This document shows positions 25,169 to 34,343 of a stretch of 64,000 bases of DNA, one piece after another. The translations under genes and the position numbers were made by a program. The notes beneath the pieces were generated by a model that did no database searches, was not told the DNA's origin, and worked only from the letters and a program-made list of their open reading frames with translations. Within the stretch, counting starts at the first letter, position 1; each line of letters begins with the position of its first letter. Source of the DNA: an uncultured Lysobacteraceae bacterium (lineage in GTDB: Bacteria; Pseudomonadota; Gammaproteobacteria; Xanthomonadales; Xanthomonadaceae); assembly GCA_936911875.1 (NCBI GenBank), contig CAKZGB010000009.1:120370-184369 (forward strand), written 5' to 3'.

Positions 25169-26077
25169 ATGAATCTGCGCGATCTGCGGTACCTGGTGGC
25201 GCTCGCCGATCACCAGCACTTTGGCAAAGCAGCGGCTGCGAGTTTCGTCTCGCAGCCCACGCTGTCCACGCAAATCAAGAAACTCGAAGAAGAACTCGGC
25301 GTCACGCTGGTCGAGCGCGCGCCCGGCAACGTAATGCTCACGCCGATCGGCAAGGATGTCGTCTCCCGCGCCCGCACCGTTCTCACTGAAGTCGATGGCA
25401 TGGTGGCGCTGGCCAAACGCAGTCGCGATCCCGAATCGGGCAAGATCCATCTCGGCGTGTTCCCCACTTTGGGCCCCTATCTGTTGCCGCACGTGATTCC
25501 GGTGCTGCACGAGCGGTTCCCGCGCATCGACTGGTATCTGGTCGAAGAGAAAACCGACGTCCTGCTACAGAAGTTGCGCGAGGGCAAACTCGACGCTGCC
25601 TTGCTCGCACTGCCGATTGAAGGCGATCAATGGGATATCGATCCCTTATTCCGCGAGGAATTTGTACTGGCAGCACCGAAAGCCAAACCGCTGCATCTCA
25701 AGCATCCGCTCGCACTTGAAGATCTGAAGGAACGTACGCTACTGCTGCTGGATGAGGGCCATTGTCTGCGCGATCAGGCCTTGGCGGTCTGCCGTCTCAG
25801 CGGTGCACGCGAACAGCAGGATTTCCGCGCGACCTCGTTGGAGACCCTGCGCCAGATGGTTGGCACCGGACTCGGCGACACCTTGCTTCCGGCGCTGGCG
25901 ACACTACCGCCGCACAACACCGAGGATCTGCAACTGGTCCCGTTCGAAGGCGAGGCCCCCTTCCGCGAGATCGCCTTAGTTCGCCGTCATAGCTCCGCCA
26001 TGTCGAGCACGCTCGAAGCGATTGCCGCCACGATCCGCGATATTCCTGTCTTGAAGTCTTTACGCGCAGCCCAGTAA
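25169..26077 (+). CDS. oxyR: Hydrogen peroxide sensor, LysR-type regulator
   Basis: 302 residues. The N-terminal helix-turn-helix (HFGKAAAASFVSQPTLSTQI) and effector domain are complete. The redox pair is conserved at the same positions as in Escherichia coli: Cys199 and Cys208 in GHCLRDQALAVC. Peroxide forms a disulfide between them and turns on ahpC, ahpF and similar genes. Co-transcription with ahpF makes it part of its own regulon if the operator at 23477 is real. Confidence 0.97.
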   Translation: MNLRDLRYLVALADHQHFGKAAAASFVSQPTLSTQIKKLEEELGVTLVERAPGNVMLTPIGKDVVSRARTVLTEVDGMVALAKRSRDPESGKIHLGVFPTLGPYLLPHVIPVLHERFPRIDWYLVEEKTDVLLQKLREGKLDAALLALPIEGDQWDIDPLFREEFVLAAPKAKPLHLKHPLALEDLKERTLLLLDEGHCLRDQALAVCRLSGAREQQDFRATSLETLRQMVGTGLGDTLLPALATLPPHNTEDLQLVPFEGEAPFREIALVRRHSSAMSSTLEAIAATIRDIPVLKSLRAAQ

Positions 26078-26086
26078 AGTAAGCCC

Positions 26087-26836
26087 ATGTGGCGCGCACT
26101 TAAATGGTTAGTGATGGCAGCAGTTCTTGCTGCCATCTCTGTGTTTGCCTGGCAGTACGTTCAGGCCTTGCGTAAACCGCACCCGGTGCCGGTAACCGCG
26201 GCCGTCGAGCCCACTGCACTCACCCCGCCGCCGACTTGGCATGCGCCTGCCGGCGTTCAGGCCCAACAACGCGGCATCGCCACTGTGTATGGCGGCTGCT
26301 CACCACCGGCCGGCAAGAGTCTGGGCAGCGAACCGCTGCAAACACCGGTGCCGCGCGGCATGCAATCGTTCGTGCACAACAACCACCGACTCAAACCGCT
26401 GTACGGCTTTAGCGTCGATGCCACAGTGATGTCGTCCAAGCACTACTCAACGGATCGCGAGGCCAAACTGGCACCGGTCGATCTGGCTTTGGCCTGGGGC
26501 CGCATGCGCGACGATGCCATCATCAAGGCACTCAATGTGACGCAGGACCAGCGCTGGTATCGCTGGCGCTGGTTTGGCAAGGAGCCGCTACCGACCGCAG
26601 AAATCATCAACAGCAGCGCCAATATGCACATGATTCCGTCCAACGACGCGGTGCGCGCGGCCCTTGAAGGGATTCAAGCCGGTGACGATGTGCGCATCGA
26701 CGGTTGGCTGATCGAGGCTCGCGGCAGCGATGGATGGAACTGGCGCAGCTCCACGCAACGCGGCGATACCGGGCAAGGCGGTTGCGAAGTGATTTACGTC
26801 TGCGCGGTGACGCCCGTACCCCGCAAGCCGCAATAA
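26087..26836 (+). CDS. Conserved protein of unknown function downstream of oxyR
   Basis: 249 residues with one N-terminal membrane helix (about 6-26) and a predicted periplasmic domain. Motif-like stretches include GFSVDATVMSSKHYS, PVDLALAWGRM, RWYRWRWFGK, SANMHMIPSND and a final TQRGDTGQGGCEVIYV. I believe this combination belongs to an uncharacterised proteobacterial family but cannot name it. It lies 9 bases after oxyR and so is probably in the ahpF-oxyR transcript, pointing to a role in peroxide or envelope stress. Its 3' end overlaps msrA by 43 bases in a convergent arrangement. Confidence 0.85.
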   Translation: MWRALKWLVMAAVLAAISVFAWQYVQALRKPHPVPVTAAVEPTALTPPPTWHAPAGVQAQQRGIATVYGGCSPPAGKSLGSEPLQTPVPRGMQSFVHNNHRLKPLYGFSVDATVMSSKHYSTDREAKLAPVDLALAWGRMRDDAIIKALNVTQDQRWYRWRWFGKEPLPTAEIINSSANMHMIPSNDAVRAALEGIQAGDDVRIDGWLIEARGSDGWNWRSSTQRGDTGQGGCEVIYVCAVTPVPRKPQ

Positions 26837-27300
26837 CCGTTGGGATTCTTTTCCAGATAGCGCTGATGGTATTCCTCGGCGCGCCAGAACGCGGGTGCGG
26901 GGAATTGAATATCGGTCGTGATCGGGCCGAAACCCTGCGCCCGCAGCGCCTTCTCAAACTCATCCTTGGATTGCAGTGCCGCCGCGTATTGCGCCTGCGT
27001 CGTGCAAAAGATGGCCGAGCGGTATTGCGAGCCGATGTCGTTGTCCTGACGGTCGCCCTGCGTCGGATCGTGCGACTCCCAGAACACCTTGAGCAGGTGC
27101 GCCAGCGAGGTCTGTTGCGGGTCCCATTCGACTTCGACGATTTCCGCATGCCCGGTAGCACCCGAACACACTTGCTCATACGAAGGCTGCTCGCGCCGCC
27201 CACCCGAATAGCCGACGGCCGTGTGAATCACGCCCGGTTGTTGCCAAAATCGCCGCTCTGCGCCCCAGAAGCAGCCCATACCAAAGTAAATGCGTTCCAC
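26794..27300 (-). CDS. msrA: Peptide-methionine (S)-S-oxide reductase
   Basis: 168 residues with the catalytic GCFWGAERRFW motif (Cys10), then VIHTAVGYSGG and HAEIVEVEWDP. A single C-terminal cysteine in NGYCGLRGTG would resolve the sulfenic acid. It repairs the S epimer of methionine sulfoxide; the matching R-specific enzyme MsrB is at 34344. Convergent with the oxyR-linked unknown gene. Confidence 0.96.
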   Translation of the reverse strand: MERIYFGMGCFWGAERRFWQQPGVIHTAVGYSGGRREQPSYEQVCSGATGHAEIVEVEWDPQQTSLAHLLKVFWESHDPTQGDRQDNDIGSQYRSAIFCTTQAQYAAALQSKDEFEKALRAQGFGPITTDIQFPAPAFWRAEEYHQRYLEKNPNGYCGLRGTGVTAQT

Positions 27301-27320
27301 GGCTCTCTCCCGATTGCTCG

Positions 27321-27326
27321 TATAAT
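27321..27326 (+). promoter_or_regulatory. Candidate -10 element of glnS
   Basis: A perfect TATAAT 33 bases before the glnS ATG. No good -35 at 16-18 bases is seen, so the assignment is tentative. Confidence 0.4.
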
Positions 27327-27358
27327 TTCCAGTCTAATCAACCGTTTGTAAGCGCCAC

Positions 27359-29107
27359 ATGACTGATCCTAACGCCACACCCGCCTCCACCGAATCCGCG
27401 CCGCTGAAGCAGGACTTCATCCGGCAGATCGTGCGGGACGACTTGGCCTCGGGCAAGCATACGGCCATCAAGACGCGTTTTCCGCCCGAGCCCAACGGTT
27501 ATCTGCACATTGGCCATGCCAAGGCCATCTGCCTCGACTTCGGTATCGCCGGTGAATTCGGCGGCGTGTGCAATCTTCGTCTCGATGACACCAACCCCGC
27601 CAAGGAAGATCCGGAATACGTTCGCGCCATCCAGGACGACGTGAACTGGCTCGGTTTTCAGTGGAACGATCTGCGCCACGCCAGCGACTATTTCGAAGTG
27701 CTGTATCTGGCCGCAGAAAAACTGATCCAACAGGGCGATGCGTTTGTCTGCGATCTGAGCGCCGAGGATGTGCAAGCGTATCGCGGCACGTTTACCGAGC
27801 CGGGCCGCAATTCGCCGAACCGCGATCGCAGCGTCGAAGAAAATCTCGATCTGTTCCGTCGCATGCGCGCCGGTGAGTTCCCCGACGGCGCCAAGACGTT
27901 GCGCGCCAAGATCGACATGAGCTCGCCCAACATGAACTTGCGCGATCCGGCGCTGTATCGCATCAAGCATGTCGAGCATCAGAACACCGGCAACGAGTGG
28001 CCGATCTATCCGATGTATGACTTTGCCCATTCGCTCAGCGATTCGGTCGAAGGCATCACCCACTCTTTGTGCACCCTGGAATTCGAAGATCACCGCCCGC
28101 TGTATGAATGGTGTGTCGCCAAGGTCGATCTGCCGAACTCACCGGAACTGACGCAGCCGCTGGTCGACAAAGGCCTGCCGCGCGAAGCTGCGGTGCCGCG
28201 TCAGATTGAATTCTCGCGTCTGAACTTCAACTATCTGGTCATGAGCAAGCGCAAGTTGTTGGCGCTGGTCAACGACAAGCTGGTGGATGGCTGGGATGAT
28301 CCGCGCATGCCGACGCTGCAAGGTATCCGTCGTCGCGGTTATACGCCGGGCGCATTGCGTCTGATGGTCGACCGCGTCGGCATCAGCAAGCAGAACTCTC
28401 TGCTCGACATCGGCATTCTCGAAGGTGCCCTGCGCGAAGATCTCGACGCCAATGCGCAACGCCGTCTGGGCGTGCTCGATCCGGTCAAGGTCATTCTGAC
28501 CAACGTCGATCCCTCGCACGAAGAAACCCTGACCTTTGCCAATCACCCTAAGGATGAGGCTGCAGGCAGCCGCAGCGTTCCGTTTGCGCGTGAACTGTGG
28601 ATCGAGCGCGATGACTTCGCCGAGGTTCCGCCTAAGGGCTTTAAGCGTCTGACTGTCGGTGGCGAAGTCCGCCTGCGTGGCGCCGGCATCATCCGCTGCG
28701 ATGAAATCGTGCGCGACATCAACGGTAAAATCAGCGAACTGTTGTGCACGCTCGATCCGGAATCGCGTCCGGGCATGGAAGGCTCGCACCGCAAGGTCAA
28801 GGGCACCATCCATTGGGTCAGCGCGCGTCATGCCGTGCCGGCCGTGGTGCATCTGTACGACCGTCTGTTCACCGTGCCGAACCCCGACACCGATGAAGAC
28901 GGCAAGACGTACCGCGATTACTTGAACCCCAATTCGCGCCGCACCGTGACTGCTTATGTAGAGCCGGCTGCTGCTGATGCCGCGCCGGAAACGCACTTCC
29001 AGTTCGAACGTACGGGTTATTTCGTGACCGACCGATACGATCATTCGCCCGAGCATCCGGTCTTTAATCGCGCGGTCGAACTGCGCGACAGCTGGCAGGG
29101 TGCCTGA
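27359..29107 (+). CDS. glnS: Glutaminyl-tRNA synthetase
   Basis: 582 residues, class I synthetase. The HIGH motif is in PNGYLHIGHAKAI (about residues 41-53) and the KMSKS equivalent is VMSKRKL; FPPEPNGYLH and DDTNPAKE mark the GlnRS/GluRS group, and the C-terminal beta-barrel tRNA anticodon domain (SRRTVTAYVEP) identifies GlnRS. It charges tRNA-Gln directly, as in Gammaproteobacteria generally. The stop is 2 bases before the deaminase gene. Confidence 0.97.
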   Translation: MTDPNATPASTESAPLKQDFIRQIVRDDLASGKHTAIKTRFPPEPNGYLHIGHAKAICLDFGIAGEFGGVCNLRLDDTNPAKEDPEYVRAIQDDVNWLGFQWNDLRHASDYFEVLYLAAEKLIQQGDAFVCDLSAEDVQAYRGTFTEPGRNSPNRDRSVEENLDLFRRMRAGEFPDGAKTLRAKIDMSSPNMNLRDPALYRIKHVEHQNTGNEWPIYPMYDFAHSLSDSVEGITHSLCTLEFEDHRPLYEWCVAKVDLPNSPELTQPLVDKGLPREAAVPRQIEFSRLNFNYLVMSKRKLLALVNDKLVDGWDDPRMPTLQGIRRRGYTPGALRLMVDRVGISKQNSLLDIGILEGALREDLDANAQRRLGVLDPVKVILTNVDPSHEETLTFANHPKDEAAGSRSVPFARELWIERDDFAEVPPKGFKRLTVGGEVRLRGAGIIRCDEIVRDINGKISELLCTLDPESRPGMEGSHRKVKGTIHWVSARHAVPAVVHLYDRLFTVPNPDTDEDGKTYRDYLNPNSRRTVTAYVEPAAADAAPETHFQFERTGYFVTDRYDHSPEHPVFNRAVELRDSWQGA

Positions 29108-29109
29108 GC

Positions 29110-29682
29110 ATGATCTACGGACAGGTACATCTGACCTTGCCGGCATGGACGCATGATCTGCAGCTGGAGTCGTCCTACCCTGGCGATGACGCCAAGATGG
29201 CGTTGGCTATTGAGCTGAGCCGCCTCAATGTCGAGCATGGCACCGGCGGACCGTTCGGTGCGGTGGTGTTCGATGCGCAAGATCGCGTGATCAGCGTCGG
29301 CGTGAATCGCGTCGTACCGCAAAGCTGCTCGGTCGCGCACGGCGAAATGATGGCGTACATGACGGCGCAACAGCGCACGCAACGCTTTCGTCTCAATCGT
29401 GATGAGAATGATCAGCCCGTCGGCCCGATTACTTTGGCCACCTCGGGTCAGCCTTGCTGCCAATGCTATGGCGCCACGGTGTGGGCCGGTATCGACCGCC
29501 TGCTGATTGCAGCCCGTTCTGAAGATGTCGAAACGCTAGCCGGTTTTGACGAAGGCCCGCTGCCCGCCAATTGGGTCGGCGAGCTGGAAAATCGCGGCAT
29601 TGAAGTAGTCACGGATCTGCAGCGCGAAGAAGCGCGCAAGGTCTTGCAGCAGTATCGCGACTCCGTTGGAGTGGTGTACTGA
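29110..29682 (+). CDS. CDA-fold nucleoside/base deaminase family protein
   Basis: 190 residues with the zinc signature of cytidine-deaminase-like proteins: HGE (in SVAHGEMMAYM, the catalytic Glu) and PCCQC (in SGQPCCQCYGA). The GGPFGAVVFDAQD stretch is typical of guanine deaminase/TadA-type members. The substrate is uncertain; a free base or nucleoside is likelier than tRNA because the TadA tRNA-binding features are not seen. It is sandwiched between glnS and rlmM with gaps of 2 and 5 bases, so it may be co-expressed with them. Confidence 0.85.
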   Translation: MIYGQVHLTLPAWTHDLQLESSYPGDDAKMALAIELSRLNVEHGTGGPFGAVVFDAQDRVISVGVNRVVPQSCSVAHGEMMAYMTAQQRTQRFRLNRDENDQPVGPITLATSGQPCCQCYGATVWAGIDRLLIAARSEDVETLAGFDEGPLPANWVGELENRGIEVVTDLQREEARKVLQQYRDSVGVVY

Positions 29683-29687
29683 ACGGC

Positions 29688-30773
29688 ATGAGCGCCAACA
29701 CCGCGGCAGCGATCGGTCTGCTCGGATGGTGCCGACAGGGTTTTGAACCCGAGTTGGCCGCCGAGTACCAGAGCAAGGCGGCGGAACTGGGTGTTGCCGG
29801 CTATGCCAAGGCGCAACGCGATAGCGGCTATGTCGAATTCCTTTGCGAAGATGCGGCGGCACTGTCGCAACAGCTCGGCACCAACTCGCTGATCTTTGCG
29901 CGTCAAAGCATTGGGATGCTGGCGTCGCTGCCGAACCTGCCGCGCGAAGATCGCATCACGCCCATCCTCAATGTTTTGCGCGAAATGGGTTTGAACGGTT
30001 TCGGTTCTGTCGCCGTTGAATATTCCGATGCGGATAGCGGCCGCGAGTTTTCCGGCTTGGCCCGCAGTCTTGGCAACGCCTTGCGCGCCGCCCTGCGCAA
30101 ACATGGCTTTATGAGCGGCAAAGACCGCCCGCATCTGCCCTGTCTGCATCTGCTGCTGACCGGTGCCGAGTCCGGCATCCTGGGTGTCAGTGATTACTCG
30201 CAACGACCGGCCTTCCCGATGGGCATTCCGCGTTTACGCATGAATGCACAGGCGCCCTCGCGTAGCGCCTTGAAACTCGAAGAAGCGCTGCTGACGCTAC
30301 TGACCGAAAGCGAGCGCGAGAAATGGCTGCGCGATGGCATGCGCGCCTGCGATCTAGGTGCCGCACCCGGCGGCTGGACTTGGGTGCTGATGCGTCATGG
30401 CCTGCTGGTCACGGCCATCGATAACGGCCCCTTGCGTGAGCATCTGCTCGAGAACGGTCGCGTTGAACACTTGCGTGCCGATGGCTTCCGCTGGTCGCCC
30501 AAGTTCCCGCTCGAGTGGATGGTCTGCGACATGGTCGAGCAACCTGCTCGCGTTGCACAGCGCATGGGTGAGTGGTTTGCGAACGACTGGTGTCGCCGCA
30601 GCATCTTCAACCTGAAATTGCCGATGAAAAAGCGCTACGCCGAAGTCGAACATTGCCTGCAGCGCTTTACCGAAGCCGCGGGCATGCCACTCGATATCCG
30701 CGTCAAACAGCTCTATCACGATCGCGAAGAGATCACGGTCTACGCCGGCATCATCTCGCGCAAAGACCGCTAA
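29688..30773 (+). CDS. rlmM: 23S rRNA 2'-O-ribose C2498 methyltransferase
   Basis: 361 residues. After an N-terminal THUMP-like part, the Rossmann methyltransferase shows ACDLGAAPGGWTWVLMRHG, VTAIDNGPL, the catalytic-tetrad region EWMVCDMVEQP and FNLKLPMKKRYAEV. These match RlmM (YgdE), which methylates C2498 in the peptidyl transferase loop. Confidence 0.93.
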   Translation: MSANTAAAIGLLGWCRQGFEPELAAEYQSKAAELGVAGYAKAQRDSGYVEFLCEDAAALSQQLGTNSLIFARQSIGMLASLPNLPREDRITPILNVLREMGLNGFGSVAVEYSDADSGREFSGLARSLGNALRAALRKHGFMSGKDRPHLPCLHLLLTGAESGILGVSDYSQRPAFPMGIPRLRMNAQAPSRSALKLEEALLTLLTESEREKWLRDGMRACDLGAAPGGWTWVLMRHGLLVTAIDNGPLREHLLENGRVEHLRADGFRWSPKFPLEWMVCDMVEQPARVAQRMGEWFANDWCRRSIFNLKLPMKKRYAEVEHCLQRFTEAAGMPLDIRVKQLYHDREEITVYAGIISRKDR

Positions 30774-30784
30774 ACCGTAACGAG

Positions 30785-31945
30785 TTACAGCCCTGCAGCT
30801 TTACGCCAGAACGCGCGAGTCAGTCCCGGAATTTTATTGACCACACCCAAGGCCGGTCCTCGGACTAAGGTGGGCAACACGGCATCGGAAGTGAACAAGG
30901 CATTGAGTGCTTCAAAGCCGTAAGCGCCAACTGCGCTCTCGGAACGGCGCGTGCGGCCCCAGCGATTCCACGCGGTCTGATCATCCCAGGCTTTGCCGGC
31001 GCTCAACTCGCGCAGACCCAGGACATCGCGAAAACCGATGTTGACGCCCTGCCCTGCAAGCGGATGCACCACGTGCGCGGCATCGCCTAACAGTGCGACG
31101 CGACCTTCGACAAATGAAGTGGCCAACTGACGACGCAGCGGAAACGCAGCGCGTTTGCTGACACCCGTCAGCGCGCCTAAGGGACCATCAAATGCGCGCT
31201 CGAGTTGCTGCAGGAATTGCGCATCATCCAGCGCCAGCAGATCCTGCGCGAGTGCATCGGGCACGGTCCAGACGATGGAGCTGGCCCGGCCTTCGACAGG
31301 GAGAAACGCCAACGGACCGGTCGGCAGAAACCGCTGCCAGCAAGTGCTTTGGTGATCGAGCTCGTGATCGACATAGGCCACGATGCCGCGTTGTCCATAA
31401 TCGTGCGACTTGGTTTCAATGCCGATGGACTGACGGACCTGCGACGCGCCTCCGTCCGCGGCCAGTACGCGACGCGCCTCGAGATGTTCGCCGTTATCGA
31501 GCACGAGACGGACACTGCGCTCGTCATGGGCTAGCTCGACAACGTGCGTGCCCAACACCAGCCGCACATCGGTCGCGCGTAGCGATTGCCACAACGCGTC
31601 CTGCAGCAAGGCGTTCTCGACGATCCATCCCAGTTGCGGCCGCGCCAATGCAGCGGCCGAAAACACGATCGGTTGCTTGGGTGCAGCAGCATCCCACACT
31701 TGCATGCGGCGATACGCGGGAGCGCGCGCCCGGCGAATACGGGCGCCCGCACCGACATCGTCTAATAACGCCATGGAATCGGGTGCGATCGCAAACACGC
31801 GCAGATCTTTGCCTTGCGGATTCCAAGGTGCAGGTTCGCGTGGCTCAATCAGCGCCACTTGCAGACCCTTGCGTTGCAGCTCCAGCGCGGCCGTGGCACC
31901 AACCGCACCGCCACCTACGACGACGGCATCGAAAATGCGGCTCAT
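30785..31945 (-). CDS. FAD-dependent monooxygenase, UbiI/VisC type
   Basis: 386 residues from the ATG at 31945, which overlaps the ubiH stop (ATGA). The FAD-binding motif AVVVGGGAVGATAALELQ is at the start, the DG motif in ADGGASQVRQSIGIE in the middle, and the GD motif ALLGDAAHVVHPLAGQGVN toward the end. These are hallmarks of ubiquinone ring hydroxylases; a ubiH-like gene directly upstream supports a C5 or C1 hydroxylation role, but which carbon each enzyme modifies cannot be read from sequence. Confidence 0.88.
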   Translation of the reverse strand: MSRIFDAVVVGGGAVGATAALELQRKGLQVALIEPREPAPWNPQGKDLRVFAIAPDSMALLDDVGAGARIRRARAPAYRRMQVWDAAAPKQPIVFSAAALARPQLGWIVENALLQDALWQSLRATDVRLVLGTHVVELAHDERSVRLVLDNGEHLEARRVLAADGGASQVRQSIGIETKSHDYGQRGIVAYVDHELDHQSTCWQRFLPTGPLAFLPVEGRASSIVWTVPDALAQDLLALDDAQFLQQLERAFDGPLGALTGVSKRAAFPLRRQLATSFVEGRVALLGDAAHVVHPLAGQGVNIGFRDVLGLRELSAGKAWDDQTAWNRWGRTRRSESAVGAYGFEALNALFTSDAVLPTLVRGPALGVVNKIPGLTRAFWRKAAGL

Positions 31946-33165
31946 ACGACGTCCCTGCACAGTTCCGGCACATCGCCGCTCAGCCCCATGGCCTGTGCGA
32001 CCACGCGATCTTTGACGGACTGCACGCGACCGATCAGCGCCATTCCCAGAGTCCGCAACGGACGCAACGGCAGCAGCGGATTGGTACCCAGCGTCGCCAT
32101 CGAATGACTGAAGGTCAGCGTCCGCTCGCGATGCTCACGACGTCGCTGCGCATACTGTTGCAGCATGGCGGCATCACCGATCGCGGTCGCCGAGGCGATG
32201 CATTCGGCCAAGGTCAGTGCATCGCGCAAACCGAGATTGAATCCCTGCGCGCCGACCGGATGCAAGGATTGGGCCGCATTCCCGACCAGCACCGCATGCG
32301 AAGCCGTCAACGCCGACGCCAGATCGCGACGTCCCGCATAACGCGAACGCTCACCCACCGACACTAAGCGCCCCGCACGATAGCCAAACCGATCCTGCAC
32401 GTATTGCAGATATTGAGCATCCGCCATGGCCATCACGCGATCGGCATCGGCACGCTCGACGCCAACGATCAGACCCACTTGCCCATCGCCTCGCGGCAAC
32501 ATGGCCAAGGGCCCGTGATCACTAATCCGTTCGAAGGCCGTGCCGTCCAACGGACGATCCAGCCGCGCCGCCGCCACCAGCAAGTCATGACCGTAATCGA
32601 AACCGGTCACCTCAATACCGAGCGCGGAACGCACCACGCTATTGGCGCCATCGGCACCGACCAGCAATTGGCACGGCAGCACATGCGAAGCACCGTCAGC
32701 ATCGTAATGCACCTGCCGCGCGCCGTCCGTCTCCGAGGTGCCGGTGAAACGCGCAGGGCGGATTCGGGTCAAGGTCTTCAGAGCAGACAGGCGCTGCTCC
32801 AACGCGCGGCCAAAATCGCTGGCAATCACCACGCGCCCGAACTCACTTCGGCCGTAATCGGAGGCCTGCATGACGACGCGGCCAAAATCGCCGACGCGAC
32901 TGGTCTCAATGCGGCGAATCGGCCCGGAAGGCGCCTCCAGCAACTGCAGTACTCCCAGCGCGGTCAGCGCATTCACAGTGGCCGCATTAAAGCTCAGGTT
33001 GCGCTGATCGAACACCGGCGGCATTCCGGTGCCGGCATGCGCTTCGAGCATCACGACCCGCAGATTCAGCGGCTCCAGGGCGATGGCCAGACAGGAGCCG
33101 ACAAGTCCGCCCCCGACAATAACGACATCGGCCGAGGGTGCAACGGTTACAGGGGAGCTAGGCAT
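31942..33165 (-). CDS. ubiH: FAD-dependent monooxygenase, UbiH type
   Basis: 407 residues with VIVGGGLVGSCLAIALEPL at the N-terminus, VGADGANSVVRSALGIE in the middle and AVLVGNAAQSLHPVGAQGFN near the end, the three conserved stretches of the aromatic hydroxylase superfamily. UbiH hydroxylates the ubiquinone ring precursor at the inner face of the membrane. GNAAQ in place of the usual GDAAH is common in UbiH. It is translationally coupled to the ubiI-like gene. The gene symbol is assigned by resemblance and pairing. Confidence 0.88.
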   Translation of the reverse strand: MPSSPVTVAPSADVVIVGGGLVGSCLAIALEPLNLRVVMLEAHAGTGMPPVFDQRNLSFNAATVNALTALGVLQLLEAPSGPIRRIETSRVGDFGRVVMQASDYGRSEFGRVVIASDFGRALEQRLSALKTLTRIRPARFTGTSETDGARQVHYDADGASHVLPCQLLVGADGANSVVRSALGIEVTGFDYGHDLLVAAARLDRPLDGTAFERISDHGPLAMLPRGDGQVGLIVGVERADADRVMAMADAQYLQYVQDRFGYRAGRLVSVGERSRYAGRRDLASALTASHAVLVGNAAQSLHPVGAQGFNLGLRDALTLAECIASATAIGDAAMLQQYAQRRREHRERTLTFSHSMATLGTNPLLPLRPLRTLGMALIGRVQSVKDRVVAQAMGLSGDVPELCRDVV

Positions 33166-33200
33166 TGCGTTATCCTAATGGTTCCTAGGAGCGCTCTCAA

Positions 33201-33776
33201 ATGAACATGAACACCACCAACCCTCGTCTGGCCGTCGGGCCGCTGATTCTTGCCGCCATGATCGTGCTGGCATGTTTGTCGCGTTTGCTGCCGCATCCGC
33301 CAAACTTCAGCCCCATCGCTGCCGTTGGCCTGTTTGGTGGCGCGTTCTTTGCCAGCCGCAGTCTCGCACTGCTGGTGCCGGTGTTGGCCGTTGTAATTTC
33401 CGACGTGGCCTTGGGCTACATCAACGGCGGCTTGTACGGTGATTACGTGGGCAGCAACGGTCAGCTGATCGTGCTCGGTGCCACCGTGTTGTGCACTGTG
33501 GTGGGTTTTGCTCTGCGTGACCGCAAGTCCTCGCCGGCCATTGCCGGTGCGGCTCTCGTCAGCACGGCTGTGTTTTTCCTGGTCACGAACTTCGGCGCCT
33601 TCCTGTCGGATCCGCAGTATCCCAAGACGGTTGCCGGTCTGGGGATGGCCTACATGGCCGGTATCCCCTTCGTGAAGTGGTCGCTGGTTTCGACGCTGAT
33701 GTACAGCGCATTCCTGTTCGGCGGTTTCCAACTGCTGCGTAGCGGCGCTCCGGCTCTGCGCACCCAAACGGTCTAA
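33201..33776 (+). CDS. DUF6580-like multi-pass membrane protein (ECF S-component-like)
   Basis: 191 residues with about five hydrophobic helices (15-30, 40-70, 90-110, 118-135, 155-178). The LPHPPNFSPIAAVGLFGGAF motif and SDVALGYINGGLYGDYVG recall the DUF6580 family and the substrate-binding subunits of energy-coupling-factor transporters. It sits 6 bases before a cobalamin adenosyltransferase gene, so a role in corrinoid or cobalt-related uptake is plausible, but no ECF ATPase or T subunit is in the window. Confidence 0.8.
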   Translation: MNMNTTNPRLAVGPLILAAMIVLACLSRLLPHPPNFSPIAAVGLFGGAFFASRSLALLVPVLAVVISDVALGYINGGLYGDYVGSNGQLIVLGATVLCTVVGFALRDRKSSPAIAGAALVSTAVFFLVTNFGAFLSDPQYPKTVAGLGMAYMAGIPFVKWSLVSTLMYSAFLFGGFQLLRSGAPALRTQTV

Positions 33777-33782
33777 TTCGCC

Positions 33783-34334
33783 GTGGGCAATCGGCTGTCC
33801 AAAATCTATACGCGTACCGGTGACGATGGCTCGACGGGCCTCGGCAACGGTGAACGCATCGGTAAGGACAGCGCACGCGTTACCAGCTACGGCACGGTCG
33901 ATGAGGCCAACAGCTGCATTGGTTTGATCCTGGCCACGCCGGGTTTGGACGAGCGCATCCATTCCCTGCTGACCACCGTGCAGCACCAGTTGTTTGATTT
34001 GGGCGGCGAGCTCTGCATCCCGGGGCATGCCGCCATTTTTGATGCCGATATCCGGCGTCTGGAGCAGGAGCTCGATGCGTTTAACGCCGACCTGCCGGCG
34101 CTGAGTGATTTTATTTTGCCGGGTGGCGGTGAGGCCGCCGCACGCTGTCATATCGCACGCACGGTGGTCCGCCGCGCCGAACGCGAGACCGTGCAATTGA
34201 GCCGTGTCGATGCGGTGCGCCCCGAGGCGATCCGTTATCTCAACCGTTTAAGCGATCTGCTGTTCGTGCTGGCACGCGTAATGGCGCGCCAATCCGGTCA
34301 CGGCGAGACGATCTGGCAGCACCAGCGCCGCTGA
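33783..34334 (+). CDS. Cob(I)alamin adenosyltransferase, PduO type
   Basis: 183 residues from a GTG. The ATP-binding KIYTRTGDDGSTGLGNGERI is at the start, VDEANSCIGLIL follows, and the cobalamin-side LPGGGEAAARCHIARTVVRR-type stretch with RAER and NRLSDLLFVLAR is near the end. It transfers adenosyl from ATP to cob(I)alamin to make coenzyme B12. No B12-dependent enzyme is in the window. Confidence 0.95.
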   Translation: MGNRLSKIYTRTGDDGSTGLGNGERIGKDSARVTSYGTVDEANSCIGLILATPGLDERIHSLLTTVQHQLFDLGGELCIPGHAAIFDADIRRLEQELDAFNADLPALSDFILPGGGEAAARCHIARTVVRRAERETVQLSRVDAVRPEAIRYLNRLSDLLFVLARVMARQSGHGETIWQHQRR

Positions 34335-34343
34335 GGCGACGGC

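Noticed and set aside
23558..25510. A 650-codon minus-strand frame opposite ahpF
   Set aside because: Antisense shadow; AhpF has every catalytic motif at the expected positions.
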